Below are positions 1 through 11,202 of a stretch of DNA of 64,000 nt, in pieces. Source of the DNA: Paenibacillus lupini (lineage in GTDB: Bacteria; Bacillota; Bacilli; Paenibacillales; Paenibacillaceae); contig NZ_JAASRW010000001.1 in NCBI RefSeq assembly GCF_011761355.1, positions 1,054,001-1,118,000 of the forward strand, written 5' to 3'. The position numbers and the translations under genes are program-made. How positions within the stretch are numbered: position 1 is the first letter of the stretch; each line of letters starts with the position of its first letter. A model generated the notes under the pieces. The model was not told where the DNA came from and did no database searches. It saw only the letters and a program-made list of their open reading frames with translations.

Positions 1-176
1 AGCGCCCCTCCGAGCAGAGGATCGGGGAGGTAATCAGCAAGGCACTTGCTTCCGCTAACAAGCTGGAGGAGATGGGCCTGCAAGGACAAGCATGGGCTCG
101 GGCGAATTTTCATATTCGCGATAAAGCCCTTCAGATGAAGCAGCTGTATAATTCCTTGCTTCAGAAGAATGGATAG
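1..176 (+). CDS. C-terminal end of a glycosyltransferase (partial)
   Basis: An open frame enters from the left edge and ends at the TAG at 174-176, giving 58 C-terminal residues with no start in the window. The pattern of an acidic helix, an Ala-rich stretch and a terminal helix ending in QLYNSLLQKNG is typical of the last two helices of GT4-family (group 1) glycosyltransferases. The next gene, a polysaccharide pyruvyl transferase, begins 16 bases later on the same strand, so the two probably belong to one cell-wall polysaccharide operon. The catalytic part lies outside the window, so the family is an inference from a short tail. Confidence 0.5.
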   Translation, partial: RPSEQRIGEVISKALASANKLEEMGLQGQAWARANFHIRDKALQMKQLYNSLLQKNG

Positions 177-192
177 GAATGGAGTGATAGTA

Positions 193-1266
193 ATGCGAAA
201 AGTGTTGTATTTAGGTTGGATTGGCTTCAACAACCTTGGGGATGAGTGGATGTGGGAGATGTTCAAAGCCATGTCGGAGGCTCATCTAAAGGGCGACGAG
301 TATCAAGTTATTCCTTCACTTCCGCAAGTGGAATGGAAGAAAGTAAGCCAGTACGATACGATCGTTCTTGGCGGTGGATCGCTGATTGTCCCGGGGTATG
401 TCGATCTGGTTCATGAGGCGCTGGAGTTAGGGAAGAGGACCATCATATGGGGCAGCGGCCATGACCGGCTTCATAAGTGGGCGCCATCGCAAGATGGGCA
501 GCTTACGCCGGAGACAACCGTTGAAAGTGCTCCTTATCGCATGAAGCTGAAGGCTGTGATGGAGCAAAGCGTCTATTGCGGGATCCGAGGGCCATGGACG
601 AAGGATTATATTGAATCGCTTGGGGCTTTGCCTAAGCATATCACCATCAGCGGGGATTCCGCGATGTTGATGAACGCGCTGAAGCCTATGCCAGCTTTGC
701 AATTGGGTAGTAGCACAGAAGGACAGCATCGGACGATTGGCATCAATTGGGGAACCTCCTATAACCGGATTTACGGTGGCAGCGAGGAACGAGTGGAGGA
801 CGCTCTAGCCGAAACGGGCCGAGCACTGCTAGCACTCGGGTACAGAATTCATCTGTATTCAGTCTGGGGGGCTGACGAGAAGGCGCTGGCCAGTCTTTAC
901 CGCAAGCTTGGCCATGATGAGCGTGTTACGTTTGATCCAAAAGTATATTCCGCAGCGGATTATGTACAACTGCTGGCTGGATTCGAAGCGACGATTAACT
1001 TTAAGCTGCATGCCAATCTATTATCAGCGGCGGCGAACGTTCCATTTGTCTGCATCGGATATCGGTTCAAAAGCTTTGATCTAATGCATGGACTAGACTT
1101 AACCGATTGGATCGCAGCTTCTGATGATCCACAATTGGCCGAGAAGCTGACAGAGAAAGTTCTAGCTGCAGCGGCTTTACGTGAAGGTTTTATAAATAAG
1201 CTGGATGAGGGGCGTCAGGCTGCATATCAATCGCTAATTACGCCATTTCAGGAGCGATTATTTTAA
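193..1266 (+). CDS. Polysaccharide pyruvyl transferase family protein (CsaB-like)
   Basis: A 357-residue protein of the PS_pyruv_trans family, which moves a pyruvyl ketal from PEP onto a cell-wall glycan. Visible landmarks are the N-terminal GWIGFNNLGDEWM nucleotide-fold entry, LGGGSLIVPGY, GIRGPWTKDY and the C-terminal FKLHANLLSAAANVPFVCIGY block that carries the conserved Lys/His. I chose the ATG at 193 because GGAGTGA lies 6 bases upstream of it; an upstream ATG at 169 would overlap the previous gene and has no ribosome site. CsaB pyruvylation creates the ligand for SLH domains, and an SLH protein is encoded at 42.5-46.0 kb, so this link is plausible but not shown. Other exopolysaccharide pyruvylases look the same at this level. 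Confidence 0.8.
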   Translation: MRKVLYLGWIGFNNLGDEWMWEMFKAMSEAHLKGDEYQVIPSLPQVEWKKVSQYDTIVLGGGSLIVPGYVDLVHEALELGKRTIIWGSGHDRLHKWAPSQDGQLTPETTVESAPYRMKLKAVMEQSVYCGIRGPWTKDYIESLGALPKHITISGDSAMLMNALKPMPALQLGSSTEGQHRTIGINWGTSYNRIYGGSEERVEDALAETGRALLALGYRIHLYSVWGADEKALASLYRKLGHDERVTFDPKVYSAADYVQLLAGFEATINFKLHANLLSAAANVPFVCIGYRFKSFDLMHGLDLTDWIAASDDPQLAEKLTEKVLAAAALREGFINKLDEGRQAAYQSLITPFQERLF

Positions 1267-1274
1267 GTTTATAT

Positions 1275-1310
1275 GCTGAGTCCTCACAGATAAGATGGAT
1301 TCAGCTTTTT
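1275..1310 (+). terminator. Intrinsic terminator after the pyruvyl transferase
   Basis: GCTGAGTCC pairs with GGATTCAGC (one G-T pair) around a 13-base loop, followed directly by five T. It closes the cell-wall polysaccharide unit. Confidence 0.75.
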
Positions 1311-1406
1311 ATTGTGCAGGAATACAGAATGAGAACTTATATGCTATTATCGAGGCAGCAAGCAAATAGGACTCATGCCTAATTGTTTCTTAAGGATGGT
1401 GATAAC

Positions 1407-2522
1407 ATGTCAACTGAACGTCGCCTTACGAACTCACAAACCATGGCTTATCAGCATATCAGTCAATATGCTAGTATCAGGAGAGCGGCTGCACAAGAAT
1501 CAATCCGAGAAATTCTCCAGTTGTCAAATATCCCCTTCGAGATCTTTGAGGCTTACGTTTCGAAATTGCATTCGCAAGCCAGAGTAGCGATGCATTTCCA
1601 TCCAGACCGCCCAATTGCAGACATGAAAAGTGTAGCGGAAGCATTACTTGAGCAAGGAATTTACAAAAGTCAGTTTGAAACGCAGATTTCTAATGGCAGT
1701 GTGTCTGCCTTTCCTGGTGGTGCCCGGGATGTCTGGGAGAGGGACTTGTTTGGAGGAGCCTATCAGCTGGCGGGCGTAACCCACAGTGAAAGGCCGAAAT
1801 ACGGAGCGTTGGATGTCATGTATCATTCTGATGGTCCATCTCCAAGATTTGGGTCATGTTATTTCCTTCTAACTCTACAGGCATCTTATCGTACTACATT
1901 TACATATGGAGGCTCCCAGGATTATCCTGTTGTACAAGGAACCTTTCAAGAATTCGATGATATTATAGCTGCTGTTCTTAAAGACGCATTTTTCCGAGAA
2001 TTCACCCTTGGAGAGAGCAATCTCTCACCAAGAAAAGTACTCGACCGATTATTGAACGCGTCGGAATCCCTGATCACTAATCGCCTAGAACAGATGCCTA
2101 GTCGAAATCTTAATTATTTTATTGAAGCTCAGGTTCACGGTGATATTACTTTGCAAGATGACGTGGACATCCTTGTGGCAGACCCCTCGTTTCAAAGAAC
2201 TGTCGTAGGGAATACTTTGGAGAAACTTTGTATGAAATACTCAATAGATCTTCATTGGCATAAGGGATTTACGATTCAGGCTGATGAAGTGCCATCAGAT
2301 TTCAGGGGGCCAGCTATGCCGTCATTGGCACGAAGAATTGCGAGGGAAAATCTTATTGATGCTAGTATCGTTGGAGCTGCCGTTAATGATTTAAAGCGCA
2401 ATGCGGATCATTGGAGTGATAGGGGAACCTATGAGGAGGTTCTTCAGGAATTAAAATACATGTGGCATGTGTTAGTGCGATATGGCAAACCTGCGCAACA
2501 AACTAGATTGGAAAACGTCTAA
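1407..2522 (+). CDS. DUF3626 family protein
   Basis: A 371-residue soluble protein that I recognise as the DUF3626 family from its conserved core: HFHPDRP, QFETQISNGS, PGGARDVWERDLFGGAY, ERPKYGALD, PRFGSCYF and YRTTFTYGGS. The family is widespread in bacteria and has no established function that I know of; the invariant Arg, Glu, Gln and His residues suggest an enzyme. The ATG at 1407 is preferred over 1383 because AAGGATGGTGATAAC precedes it with good spacing and the extra eight residues look unlike the family. It stands alone, with a terminator before it and 150 bases without a gene after it. Confidence 0.75.
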   Translation: MSTERRLTNSQTMAYQHISQYASIRRAAAQESIREILQLSNIPFEIFEAYVSKLHSQARVAMHFHPDRPIADMKSVAEALLEQGIYKSQFETQISNGSVSAFPGGARDVWERDLFGGAYQLAGVTHSERPKYGALDVMYHSDGPSPRFGSCYFLLTLQASYRTTFTYGGSQDYPVVQGTFQEFDDIIAAVLKDAFFREFTLGESNLSPRKVLDRLLNASESLITNRLEQMPSRNLNYFIEAQVHGDITLQDDVDILVADPSFQRTVVGNTLEKLCMKYSIDLHWHKGFTIQADEVPSDFRGPAMPSLARRIARENLIDASIVGAAVNDLKRNADHWSDRGTYEEVLQELKYMWHVLVRYGKPAQQTRLENV

Positions 2523-2672
2523 ATAATGGCAGGATTTGAAGAATATAAAACTTTTAGTTCGATACCACAAGGATTTCGCGGATAAACATAGTATTCATAT
2601 ACGCAGAAGGATTAACGCAGCAGGTGAAGTCAACGGTGCTATAGCAAGACTACGAGGCGTAGGTGATATTTC

Positions 2673-4298
2673 TTGTTTCTTTTTGATTACATCGTGAATC
2701 TGGCGATTTTTTCTCTCTTGGTTAGTACACCATTAGTAATCCGTTCATTTATCAACCTCAGACCGTTAAAGCATCCGCTGATTTGGAGCGGTCTCTATGC
2801 GGGCGTCGTCTCCATTGTTCTCGTTCTATTAGCTGTGAAACAGCAAGGATATGTTTATGATATCCGTTATGCCCCTGTCATTTTGACATTTGCTTATCTA
2901 GGTCCCGTTCCGGGCATTATCACTGGTCTATTCGCATTGTCTATCCGTTTGCTTTCAAGCGGAAATTGGTTCCCGGCAATAGCCGGCTGGTTATTTATCA
3001 TGGTCGTCTTTTCCATCCTGCACACTTACTTTTCCCGTTGGCAGTTACCGCACTTTAAGAGAAGCCTGGCGTTGTCAGGTGCTTACATCGTCGTTTACAT
3101 GACAATCGTGTTTACATTCCGTATTCTAGTTCACGAGCCACTCTTTCATATTCAGTATTTATTGTTCGTCATATTAGGAGTCCTATTAGGTGGGCTGCTA
3201 ATTGAATCCCATGAACGACTGCGTCGGACCATTGCTGAACGAAATGAGATGGAATTGTCGTTAAACGCAAGCGAGTATCAGTATCGCCTCATCGCAGAAA
3301 ATACATCCGACCTTATCGTGGTAATGGATCCTGATCACTCGATACGATATTTTTCACCTTCGCATGCGTTTGTGTTAGGATATCCCGGTCTAGCACAGGA
3401 TCGCGCGGAGCTGGACCGTATCATATGCCCCAATGATGCGATGGTGTTTAACCAAACCGTAAGAAAGATATTGGAGCGGAAGACAACACAATCATTGGAA
3501 ATTCGATTCGTGCATCAAGACGGGCGTTTAATACCATTTGATTCGCTATGTAAGCCGATCGAGGGGAAGGGTGGCCGAATTGAGCATATCGTCATCATCA
3601 GCCGAGACATTTCCGAGCGTAAAAAAGCGGAGGAATTTCTTGTGCAGTCCGAGAAGTTGTCCATTGTTGGGGAATTGGCGGCAGGTGTAGCCCATGAAAT
3701 CCGTAATCCACTGACCACCATCAAAGGGTTTCTCCAATTGTATAACCTTGAGAATCCCACAATGAAGTACGGCGATTTGCTCCAAGACGAATTGGAACGT
3801 ATTGAGATCATTACGAGCGAGCTTCTGTCGATGGCTAAACCGCAAGCTAATGCCTTTACCACAACGAATGTCAAAGAGGTCATCGAACAGACACTCGAGT
3901 TTTTGGCACCGCAGTCGTTATTAAACAATATTGAGTTCAAACGCGAATACCAAGGGGAGTATTTCCCGGTTACATGTGTGAAGAATCAATTGAAGCAGGT
4001 GTTCCTTAATGTATTTAAGAATGCGATCGAATCCATGCCACATGGCGGAGAAATTCATATTGGCCTGCAAATAGATAACGAGGAATGCCTTATTACTATT
4101 CAAGACCAAGGCTGCGGTATTCCCGAGGAGCACCTTCATCGATTGGGACAACCTTTCTATAGCTTGAAAGAGAAGGGGACGGGGCTTGGTCTTATGATTA
4201 GTCATAAAATCATTAAACAATATCATGGCTGCATCAACTATCAAAGCAAGGTCAACGAAGGCACGCGGATTGAGATCAGATTACCGAGCCATGAATGA
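2673..4298 (+). CDS. Membrane sensor histidine kinase (5TM receptor, PAS, HisKA, HATPase)
   Basis: 541 residues starting at a TTG; TAGGTGA lies 6 bases upstream. The first 185 residues hold about six hydrophobic segments with the YAPVILTFAYLGPVPGIITG signature of the 5TM-5TMR_LYT sensory domain. A PAS domain follows at about 200-315 (YRLIAENTSDLIVVMD), then the H-box AAGVAHEIRNPLTTIKGF with the phosphorylated His near residue 341, then a catalytic ATPase domain with the N box NVFKNAIESM, DQGCGIPEE and GTGLGLMI. This order resembles KinB-type sporulation kinases, which pass phosphate to Spo0F without a neighbouring response regulator, and none is adjacent here. The signal sensed is unknown. 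Confidence 0.88.
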   Translation: MFLFDYIVNLAIFSLLVSTPLVIRSFINLRPLKHPLIWSGLYAGVVSIVLVLLAVKQQGYVYDIRYAPVILTFAYLGPVPGIITGLFALSIRLLSSGNWFPAIAGWLFIMVVFSILHTYFSRWQLPHFKRSLALSGAYIVVYMTIVFTFRILVHEPLFHIQYLLFVILGVLLGGLLIESHERLRRTIAERNEMELSLNASEYQYRLIAENTSDLIVVMDPDHSIRYFSPSHAFVLGYPGLAQDRAELDRIICPNDAMVFNQTVRKILERKTTQSLEIRFVHQDGRLIPFDSLCKPIEGKGGRIEHIVIISRDISERKKAEEFLVQSEKLSIVGELAAGVAHEIRNPLTTIKGFLQLYNLENPTMKYGDLLQDELERIEIITSELLSMAKPQANAFTTTNVKEVIEQTLEFLAPQSLLNNIEFKREYQGEYFPVTCVKNQLKQVFLNVFKNAIESMPHGGEIHIGLQIDNEECLITIQDQGCGIPEEHLHRLGQPFYSLKEKGTGLGLMISHKIIKQYHGCINYQSKVNEGTRIEIRLPSHE

Positions 4299-4323
4299 TG
4301 CAAGTAGAGCGGACAATCAACAA

Positions 4324-4355
4324 AAAGAACCTGGGCAGCTGCCCAGGTTCTTTTT
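4324..4355 (+). terminator. Intrinsic terminator after the histidine kinase
   Basis: A perfect 15+15 base palindrome (AAAGAACCTGGGCAG and its complement) runs into a T tract at 4351-4355. Confidence 0.85.
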
Positions 4356-4510
4356 GTATTGCCTATATGTAGACGCAATGTTATAATCAGACCATCACCG
4401 TCTTTTTGAGTTAGAGTACAGTTAGTTCATCTTACAATTTTATTGTAGCATGCCGTTAAAACTCTTGTCAAATGGTTTTTCTCAATTTACTAGTAGTTAG
4501 GAGAGATTGA

Positions 4511-7108
<2,598 letters not shown>

Positions 7109-7148
7109 TTGTTGAAATGAAATGGATACGATAGTTGAATCCAGAAAC

Positions 7149-7189
7149 AAAGGCAGCCGGCCATCACAACCGGTTGCCTTTGTTTTTTT
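7149..7189 (+). terminator. Intrinsic terminator after rph
   Basis: AAAGGCAGCCGG and CCGGTTGCCTTT form a stem with one wobble pair around a 9-base loop, followed by G and seven T. Confidence 0.85.
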
Positions 7190-7550
7190 ATAAAGCACAG
7201 GATCGCAAGAAAGTGGTACAATTTGGTGGTCATTTTGAAATTTATCTTACTAGAGGTGAGAATAGGCTGCTTAGTTTTAGAAAACAACTGGATGGAAACA
7301 TTGTCGCTACTTAATTCGTCATTATTAGTAATCTGTTTTGAGGCTTGAGCAAAAGGTACAGCACTGCCTTGCTTGTAGACACTGTTAATAGTGGTCAAGG
7401 CTATGAAATTCCGAAAGACCAGACAATGAGCTAAGAAAGATTATTTATAAGGGTTGAAACCGTATATGTCTTTACGGGCATGCCAACGTATAAGCTCGCT
7501 TCCTGCAGGTGAATAATACTACCAAATAGTAGCTTAGATAGGAGGCTCAT
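7190..7550 (+). other. Intergenic stretch with a faint coding remnant
   Basis: About 360 bases without a convincing gene. In one plus-strand frame, from about 7343 to a TAA at 7432-7434, the translation is protein-like and includes TALLVDTVNSGQGYEIPKDQ. It has no good start or ribosome site and I do not recognise it, so it may be the decayed tail of a lost gene. The last 20 bases hold the ribosome site of the next gene. Confidence 0.25.
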
Positions 7551-8792
7551 ATGCGATTCCATCGATCCTTTTTCGTGTACGCAGCTGCGTTCTTGCTCAT
7601 CGTACTTTCCGGATGTAGTACTACGCACTCAGATTCAAATGCTTCCGAGGCGCCGCCTTCAGCTCCGCAGCCTGTAGTCCACGAGCAGCCAGCTGCTGAT
7701 CAGATAGCCGACCTGGTTGCATCTATGAGCTTATCTGAGAAGATAGGCCAAATGGTGTTGGTTGGCATGGACGGTACGGAAGTACAGCCGGAGATCAGCT
7801 CGCTAATAAAGGAACGCCAAGTAGGAGGAATCATTTTATATAGCAATAATATCGTATCCGCATCACAAACGAATAAGCTTGTAAATGAACTCAAGCAAAT
7901 CAATCATGATGCTGGCGGAAAGCTGCCGCTTCTCTTGAGCACGGATCAGGAGGGAGGGCGTGTTTCTCGTTTACCAAAGGAAATAACGCCGTTCCCCGCG
8001 AGTAAAACCGTTGGCAGCACGAAGGACACAAAATATGCTTATCAAGTTGGTGCTGCACTAGGTGAAGCGATGAATGCCGTCGGCCTTAATACCGATTTTG
8101 CACCGGTGCTTGATGTAAATACGAATGCCAACAATCCGGTCATCGGCGACCGAGCTTTTGGAACTACTGTAAAAGTGGTCAGCAGCATGGGTGTGAATGA
8201 GATGCTTGGAATAATGTCGCAGGGAGTTATACCCGCTGTTAAGCATTTTCCCGGCCATGGCGATACTTCCGTTGACTCTCACTTCGGGCTGCCAGTAGTC
8301 AATCACGATCTTCAGCGACTTCGCTCCATAGAATTCGTGCCGTTCGGTTCAGCAATTAAGGAAGGCGCTCCTATAGTGATGGTCGGCCATATTCTAATGT
8401 CTAAGCTTGATCCCAATACTCCCGCTTCGATGTCCCGCACTGTCATTCAAAACTACCTTAGAGGTGAGCTGAAATTTGACGGTGTTGTTATCACTGACGA
8501 CATGACGATGGGGGCTGTAGAAAAGTTTAAGGCGATAGGTCCCGCTTCTGTGCAAGCTGTGTTGGCAGGTTCAGATATTGTTCTTGTTGGGCATGATTTA
8601 ACACAGCAACAAGCTGTACTGAATGCTCTAATGACTGCAGCGAAAAGCGGTAAAATTCCGCAATCGGTTATTGATGCCAGCGTATATCGCATCGCAAAGC
8701 TTAAGCAAAGCTTCGACTTATCGGATCAACCAACTTCGCTTGCCGATGTGTCTACACTGAATCAGCATATCCAAGCTGCCCTGAAAAGATAA
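7551..8792 (+). CDS. nagZ: Glycoside hydrolase family 3 beta-N-acetylhexosaminidase lipoprotein (NagZ/YbbD type)
   Basis: A 413-residue exported lipoprotein: a basic N terminus, a hydrophobic stretch and the lipobox LSGC with the modified Cys22. The rest is a single GH3 TIM barrel. The motifs are STDQEGGRVSRL, the catalytic loop KHFPGHGDTSVDSH (residues 231-244), which supplies the Asp/His dyad special to NagZ enzymes, and VITDDMTMGAV with the predicted nucleophile near Asp316. It should release N-acetylglucosamine from muropeptides during wall recycling on the outer face of the membrane, as B. subtilis NagZ (YbbD) does. GGAGG lies 5 bases before the ATG. No amidase partner (AmiE/YbbE) is adjacent. 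A terminator follows. Confidence 0.9.
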   Translation: MRFHRSFFVYAAAFLLIVLSGCSTTHSDSNASEAPPSAPQPVVHEQPAADQIADLVASMSLSEKIGQMVLVGMDGTEVQPEISSLIKERQVGGIILYSNNIVSASQTNKLVNELKQINHDAGGKLPLLLSTDQEGGRVSRLPKEITPFPASKTVGSTKDTKYAYQVGAALGEAMNAVGLNTDFAPVLDVNTNANNPVIGDRAFGTTVKVVSSMGVNEMLGIMSQGVIPAVKHFPGHGDTSVDSHFGLPVVNHDLQRLRSIEFVPFGSAIKEGAPIVMVGHILMSKLDPNTPASMSRTVIQNYLRGELKFDGVVITDDMTMGAVEKFKAIGPASVQAVLAGSDIVLVGHDLTQQQAVLNALMTAAKSGKIPQSVIDASVYRIAKLKQSFDLSDQPTSLADVSTLNQHIQAALKR

Positions 8793-8807
8793 AGTGATGG
8801 TACTAAA

Positions 8808-8862
8808 AGTGAATACCTGAAGGTGCTCGATATTTGTGAGCAAGACGGTATTCACTTTTTTT
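8808..8862 (+). terminator. Intrinsic terminator after the NagZ-type gene
   Basis: AGTGAATACC pairs with GGTATTCACT; the long loop contains its own TGCTC/GAGCA stem. Seven T follow. Confidence 0.8.
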
Positions 8863-8872
8863 GAAACAGTTA

Positions 8873-8901
8873 TGGACTGAACGTTCCAAAACAAATATAA
8901 T
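8873..8901 (+). promoter_or_regulatory. Candidate promoter and operator of the TetR unit
   Basis: TGGACT, 17 bases, TATAAT (8896-8901). The spacer contains the perfect palindrome GAACGTTC at 8879-8886, a plausible half of a self-regulating TetR operator. The -35 is weak. Confidence 0.4.
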
Positions 8902-8921
8902 ACACCTGAGAGGTGAAAAAT

Positions 8922-9497
8922 ATGGCCCGGCCTAGAGAATTCGACAGTGAGCATGTGCTCCAGCAAGCAATGCATTTATTTTGGTCAAGAGGATATGAAG
9001 CGGTTGCGATTCCGGATCTACTAAAGCAGACCGGTCTTAGCAGATCTAGTCTTTATGAGTTTTTCGGCGATAAGCAATCGCTGTTTATCGAAACTTTAAA
9101 CCACTACAAGCATATCGGGGACCGCAAACGAGATGTGCTAAGAAACGCGCAGTCGGTTAAGGAAGGGATTCAGAACTATTTTACACTGCATATTGATATG
9201 TCTGTTGACGAAGCTCTTCCTCGAGGGTGCTTTATCACCAATACCGCAGTTTCGCTTGATCAAGTGGACGATCAAGTACGTCGGTTAATTGAGGAAAGAT
9301 TCGAAGGACTGGAGAATGAATTTTACCTATTGCTCGAGAAAGGTCAACAATCAGGGGAAATAACGAAGGATAAAAATATTGTAGAGTTAGCGCGCTTGTT
9401 CAACGGCTTGAATCACGGTATTAGTGTCATGGCAAGAGTGAACCAAGACCGCCTTGTCCTATCGGATATGGTGAACGCAGCTCTTAAGCTATTGTGA
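8922..9497 (+). CDS. TetR/AcrR family transcriptional regulator
   Basis: 191 residues. The N-terminal 60 residues are a TetR DNA-binding domain: MARPREFD, ALQQAM-like first helix, LFWSRGYEAVAIPDLLKQTG and the recognition helix LSRSSLYEFFGDKQSLF. The C-terminal domain, with CFITNTAVSLDQVD, resembles the TetR_C domain common in regulators of quinone or aldehyde responses. I chose the ATG at 8922, six bases after AGGTGA, rather than the in-frame GTG at 8913, which overlaps that site. A flavin reductase gene starts 33 bases downstream on the same strand, which suggests co-transcription and that this regulator controls it together with itself. The inducer is unknown. Confidence 0.88.
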   Translation: MARPREFDSEHVLQQAMHLFWSRGYEAVAIPDLLKQTGLSRSSLYEFFGDKQSLFIETLNHYKHIGDRKRDVLRNAQSVKEGIQNYFTLHIDMSVDEALPRGCFITNTAVSLDQVDDQVRRLIEERFEGLENEFYLLLEKGQQSGEITKDKNIVELARLFNGLNHGISVMARVNQDRLVLSDMVNAALKLL

Positions 9498-9530
9498 TTG
9501 AATCGTATTCGAAAGGAAGTAGAATGACTT

Positions 9531-10070
9531 ATGAAAATACTTGTTATTGCATCGCACCCAAACTTGGCGTCATCGCGTGCCAACGAACGAAGATTGACCG
9601 AGTTACTGAAGGTTCCTGACATAACGGTTCGTCACTTGGACTCAGAATATCCGGATTACCAGATTGATGTCGCGAAGGAGCAAAGCCTATTACTCGAGCA
9701 CGATCGTATCATCTTACAATTTCCGTTCTATTGGTACAGTTGTCCCGCCCTGATGAAAAAATGGCTCGAGGATGTTTTAATGCGGGGATGGGCTTACGGC
9801 CCCGGTGGAGATAAGCTGAAAGGCAAGACGTTCGTGCTTGCCATTACGACTGGCGGCTCGGAAGAAGGATATCAAGCAGGCGGCTACAACTGGTCGACAA
9901 TCAGTGAATACACCAAACCACTCCAAGCGACAATAACGCGTTGCAACGGTATTTTTGCTCCCTCATTCGTGCTGCATGATGTAAGGAACGCTTCGGCTGA
10001 AGACCTTGAACGGGATGCCCGTCAATTTATTGCGTATATTACGGGCCCGCTGGGCAGCGTATTTCACTAA
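9531..10070 (+). CDS. Flavodoxin-like NAD(P)H dehydrogenase (quinone), KefF/MdaB/YwrO family
   Basis: A 179-residue flavodoxin-fold oxidoreductase (Flavodoxin_2 family). Features are the N-terminal MKILVIASHPNLASSRANERR flavin phosphate loop, QFPFYWYSCPALMKKWLEDV, the GWAYGPGG loop and ITTGGSEEGYQAGG, which together bind FMN/FAD and the nicotinamide. Such enzymes reduce quinones by two electrons and protect against electrophiles, and the KefF branch also activates potassium efflux pumps, but no Kef gene is nearby. It follows a TetR regulator by 33 bases, a common pairing for inducible quinone reductases. The substrate cannot be told from sequence. Confidence 0.85.
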   Translation: MKILVIASHPNLASSRANERRLTELLKVPDITVRHLDSEYPDYQIDVAKEQSLLLEHDRIILQFPFYWYSCPALMKKWLEDVLMRGWAYGPGGDKLKGKTFVLAITTGGSEEGYQAGGYNWSTISEYTKPLQATITRCNGIFAPSFVLHDVRNASAEDLERDARQFIAYITGPLGSVFH

Positions 10071-10113
10071 CAGGAACGTTTCGACCAATTGAGAAATTGA
10101 GGTGACTTTGTAG

Positions 10114-10622
10114 TTGAACATTAAAACTAAAATTCTATTAATAGGGGTCCTCTTATTCGATATAATTGGTTTGGGTTGGTTTGTTCATTTTTATTTAACT
10201 AGAGAATACTCTTTTTGGCATACGAAAAGTACTGATTTATCGATAGCTAAGCCATATGGATATTATTTGGGCGAAAGTCTAGATGATGACGCTTTTAAAG
10301 GGAAACCAATGACTAAGATTAATAATGCTATGTATGATTATTACCAAATAGATCAAGGCATTGTTGCGGCTGCTAATAAAGAGCATAAACTTATTCGTAT
10401 TGTTCTAAATAAAGATGGTATGGAAGTTGCTAAAGGAATTAAGGTTCACAATTATCCGATGCTATGGAAGTATTTGGCGGGTCTTATTACAACCGTGGAG
10501 AAGAGCAGATGTCTGACCCCGTAGTAGGCTATGTTGATTGGAAAAAGGACATGACAATAGAGTTTTGGTCAAAGAATGGTTTAATTACCGAAATTCGAAT
10601 AGATCGTTCATTCGTACAATAA
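10114..10622 (+). pseudogene. Frameshifted small membrane-anchored protein of unknown function
   Basis: The TTG at 10114 opens a frame with an N-terminal membrane segment (ILLIGVLLFDIIGLGWFVHFY) and a soluble domain. The frame is lost at about 10471-10475: in the original frame it runs on to a stop at 10522-10524, while the coherent reading (YNRGEEQMSDPVVGYVDWKK, ending SFVQ) continues in the -1 frame to the TAA at 10620-10622. Restoring a single T in the T run at 10473-10475 rejoins the two halves into about 169 residues. The C-terminal half has the alternating pattern seen in small secreted domains with two related beta repeats. It is either a real broken gene or a one-base sequencing error. 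I do not recognise the family. Confidence 0.6.
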
Positions 10623-10646
10623 AGTGGTTTTTTGAAGGAGAACGTC

Positions 10647-11180
10647 ATGGCAACAAGGGTTTATTTATTTTTAGAAGAGGAAGATTTCAGATTTGAGGCT
10701 TGGGAAGAGGCAGGACCGGAGATCAAACGTTGTGTCGAACACCACCAAATCTCCGTTCGTCCAGGCCGCAATATGAACCATGCCAATATTGAAATTCTAT
10801 GTGGTGACATAGGACTAGCTTTAAAGTTTAAGCTGAGTGATTTATGGCAGGAAAACTCACCAATGCTTCCCTCAATGGAACAAAGCGTTATGGAGGATAT
10901 AGAAGATACGGATTTTGACTACTGGGATCAAATTCCACCCTTTGGGGTTGTAGAGCTATACGAGATCGAGCTAGAGCTAGAGCGAGAAATGGAAGTGACC
11001 GAATCTAAAGTTAAGGCTTTTATCACTCTGACATTTAATTTCCTGCTTAAGCATTTCATGATGGTTGCCTTCCGTGAGTCTGAAATTCAATCGGTACGTT
11101 CATATTTTATTGATGAGAATAGTATGATCAGGACTTTTACTCATAACGCTGAAACTGGCTATCGAGTAAGTACACTTTGA
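10647..11180 (+). CDS. Hypothetical protein, acidic, soluble
   Basis: 177 residues, not recognised. The protein is acidic, with no signal peptide or membrane segment, and contains a run of Glu-rich sequence (EIELELEREMEVTE) in the middle that is probably helical. The ATG at 10647 follows GGAG by 7 bases; the in-frame TTG at 10632 lacks a ribosome site. It sits between a frameshifted membrane protein and a putative exported protein, all on one strand and all more AT-rich than the helicase downstream, so the three may have arrived together. Nothing in the sequence points to a function. Confidence 0.6.
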   Translation: MATRVYLFLEEEDFRFEAWEEAGPEIKRCVEHHQISVRPGRNMNHANIEILCGDIGLALKFKLSDLWQENSPMLPSMEQSVMEDIEDTDFDYWDQIPPFGVVELYEIELELEREMEVTESKVKAFITLTFNFLLKHFMMVAFRESEIQSVRSYFIDENSMIRTFTHNAETGYRVSTL

Positions 11181-11202
11181 GAGGTAGGATTTAGTCATTG
11201 GT

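Noticed and set aside
4465..4493. TTGTCA-17-TACTAG as the rph promoter
   Set aside because: The predicted start would fall in the ribosome site, leaving almost no leader; the -10 is weak. No other rph promoter is convincing.
8879..8886. GAACGTTC before the TetR gene as a LexA box
   Set aside because: LexA boxes need four bases between GAAC and GTTC; here there are none, so it is more likely a TetR-type dyad or chance.
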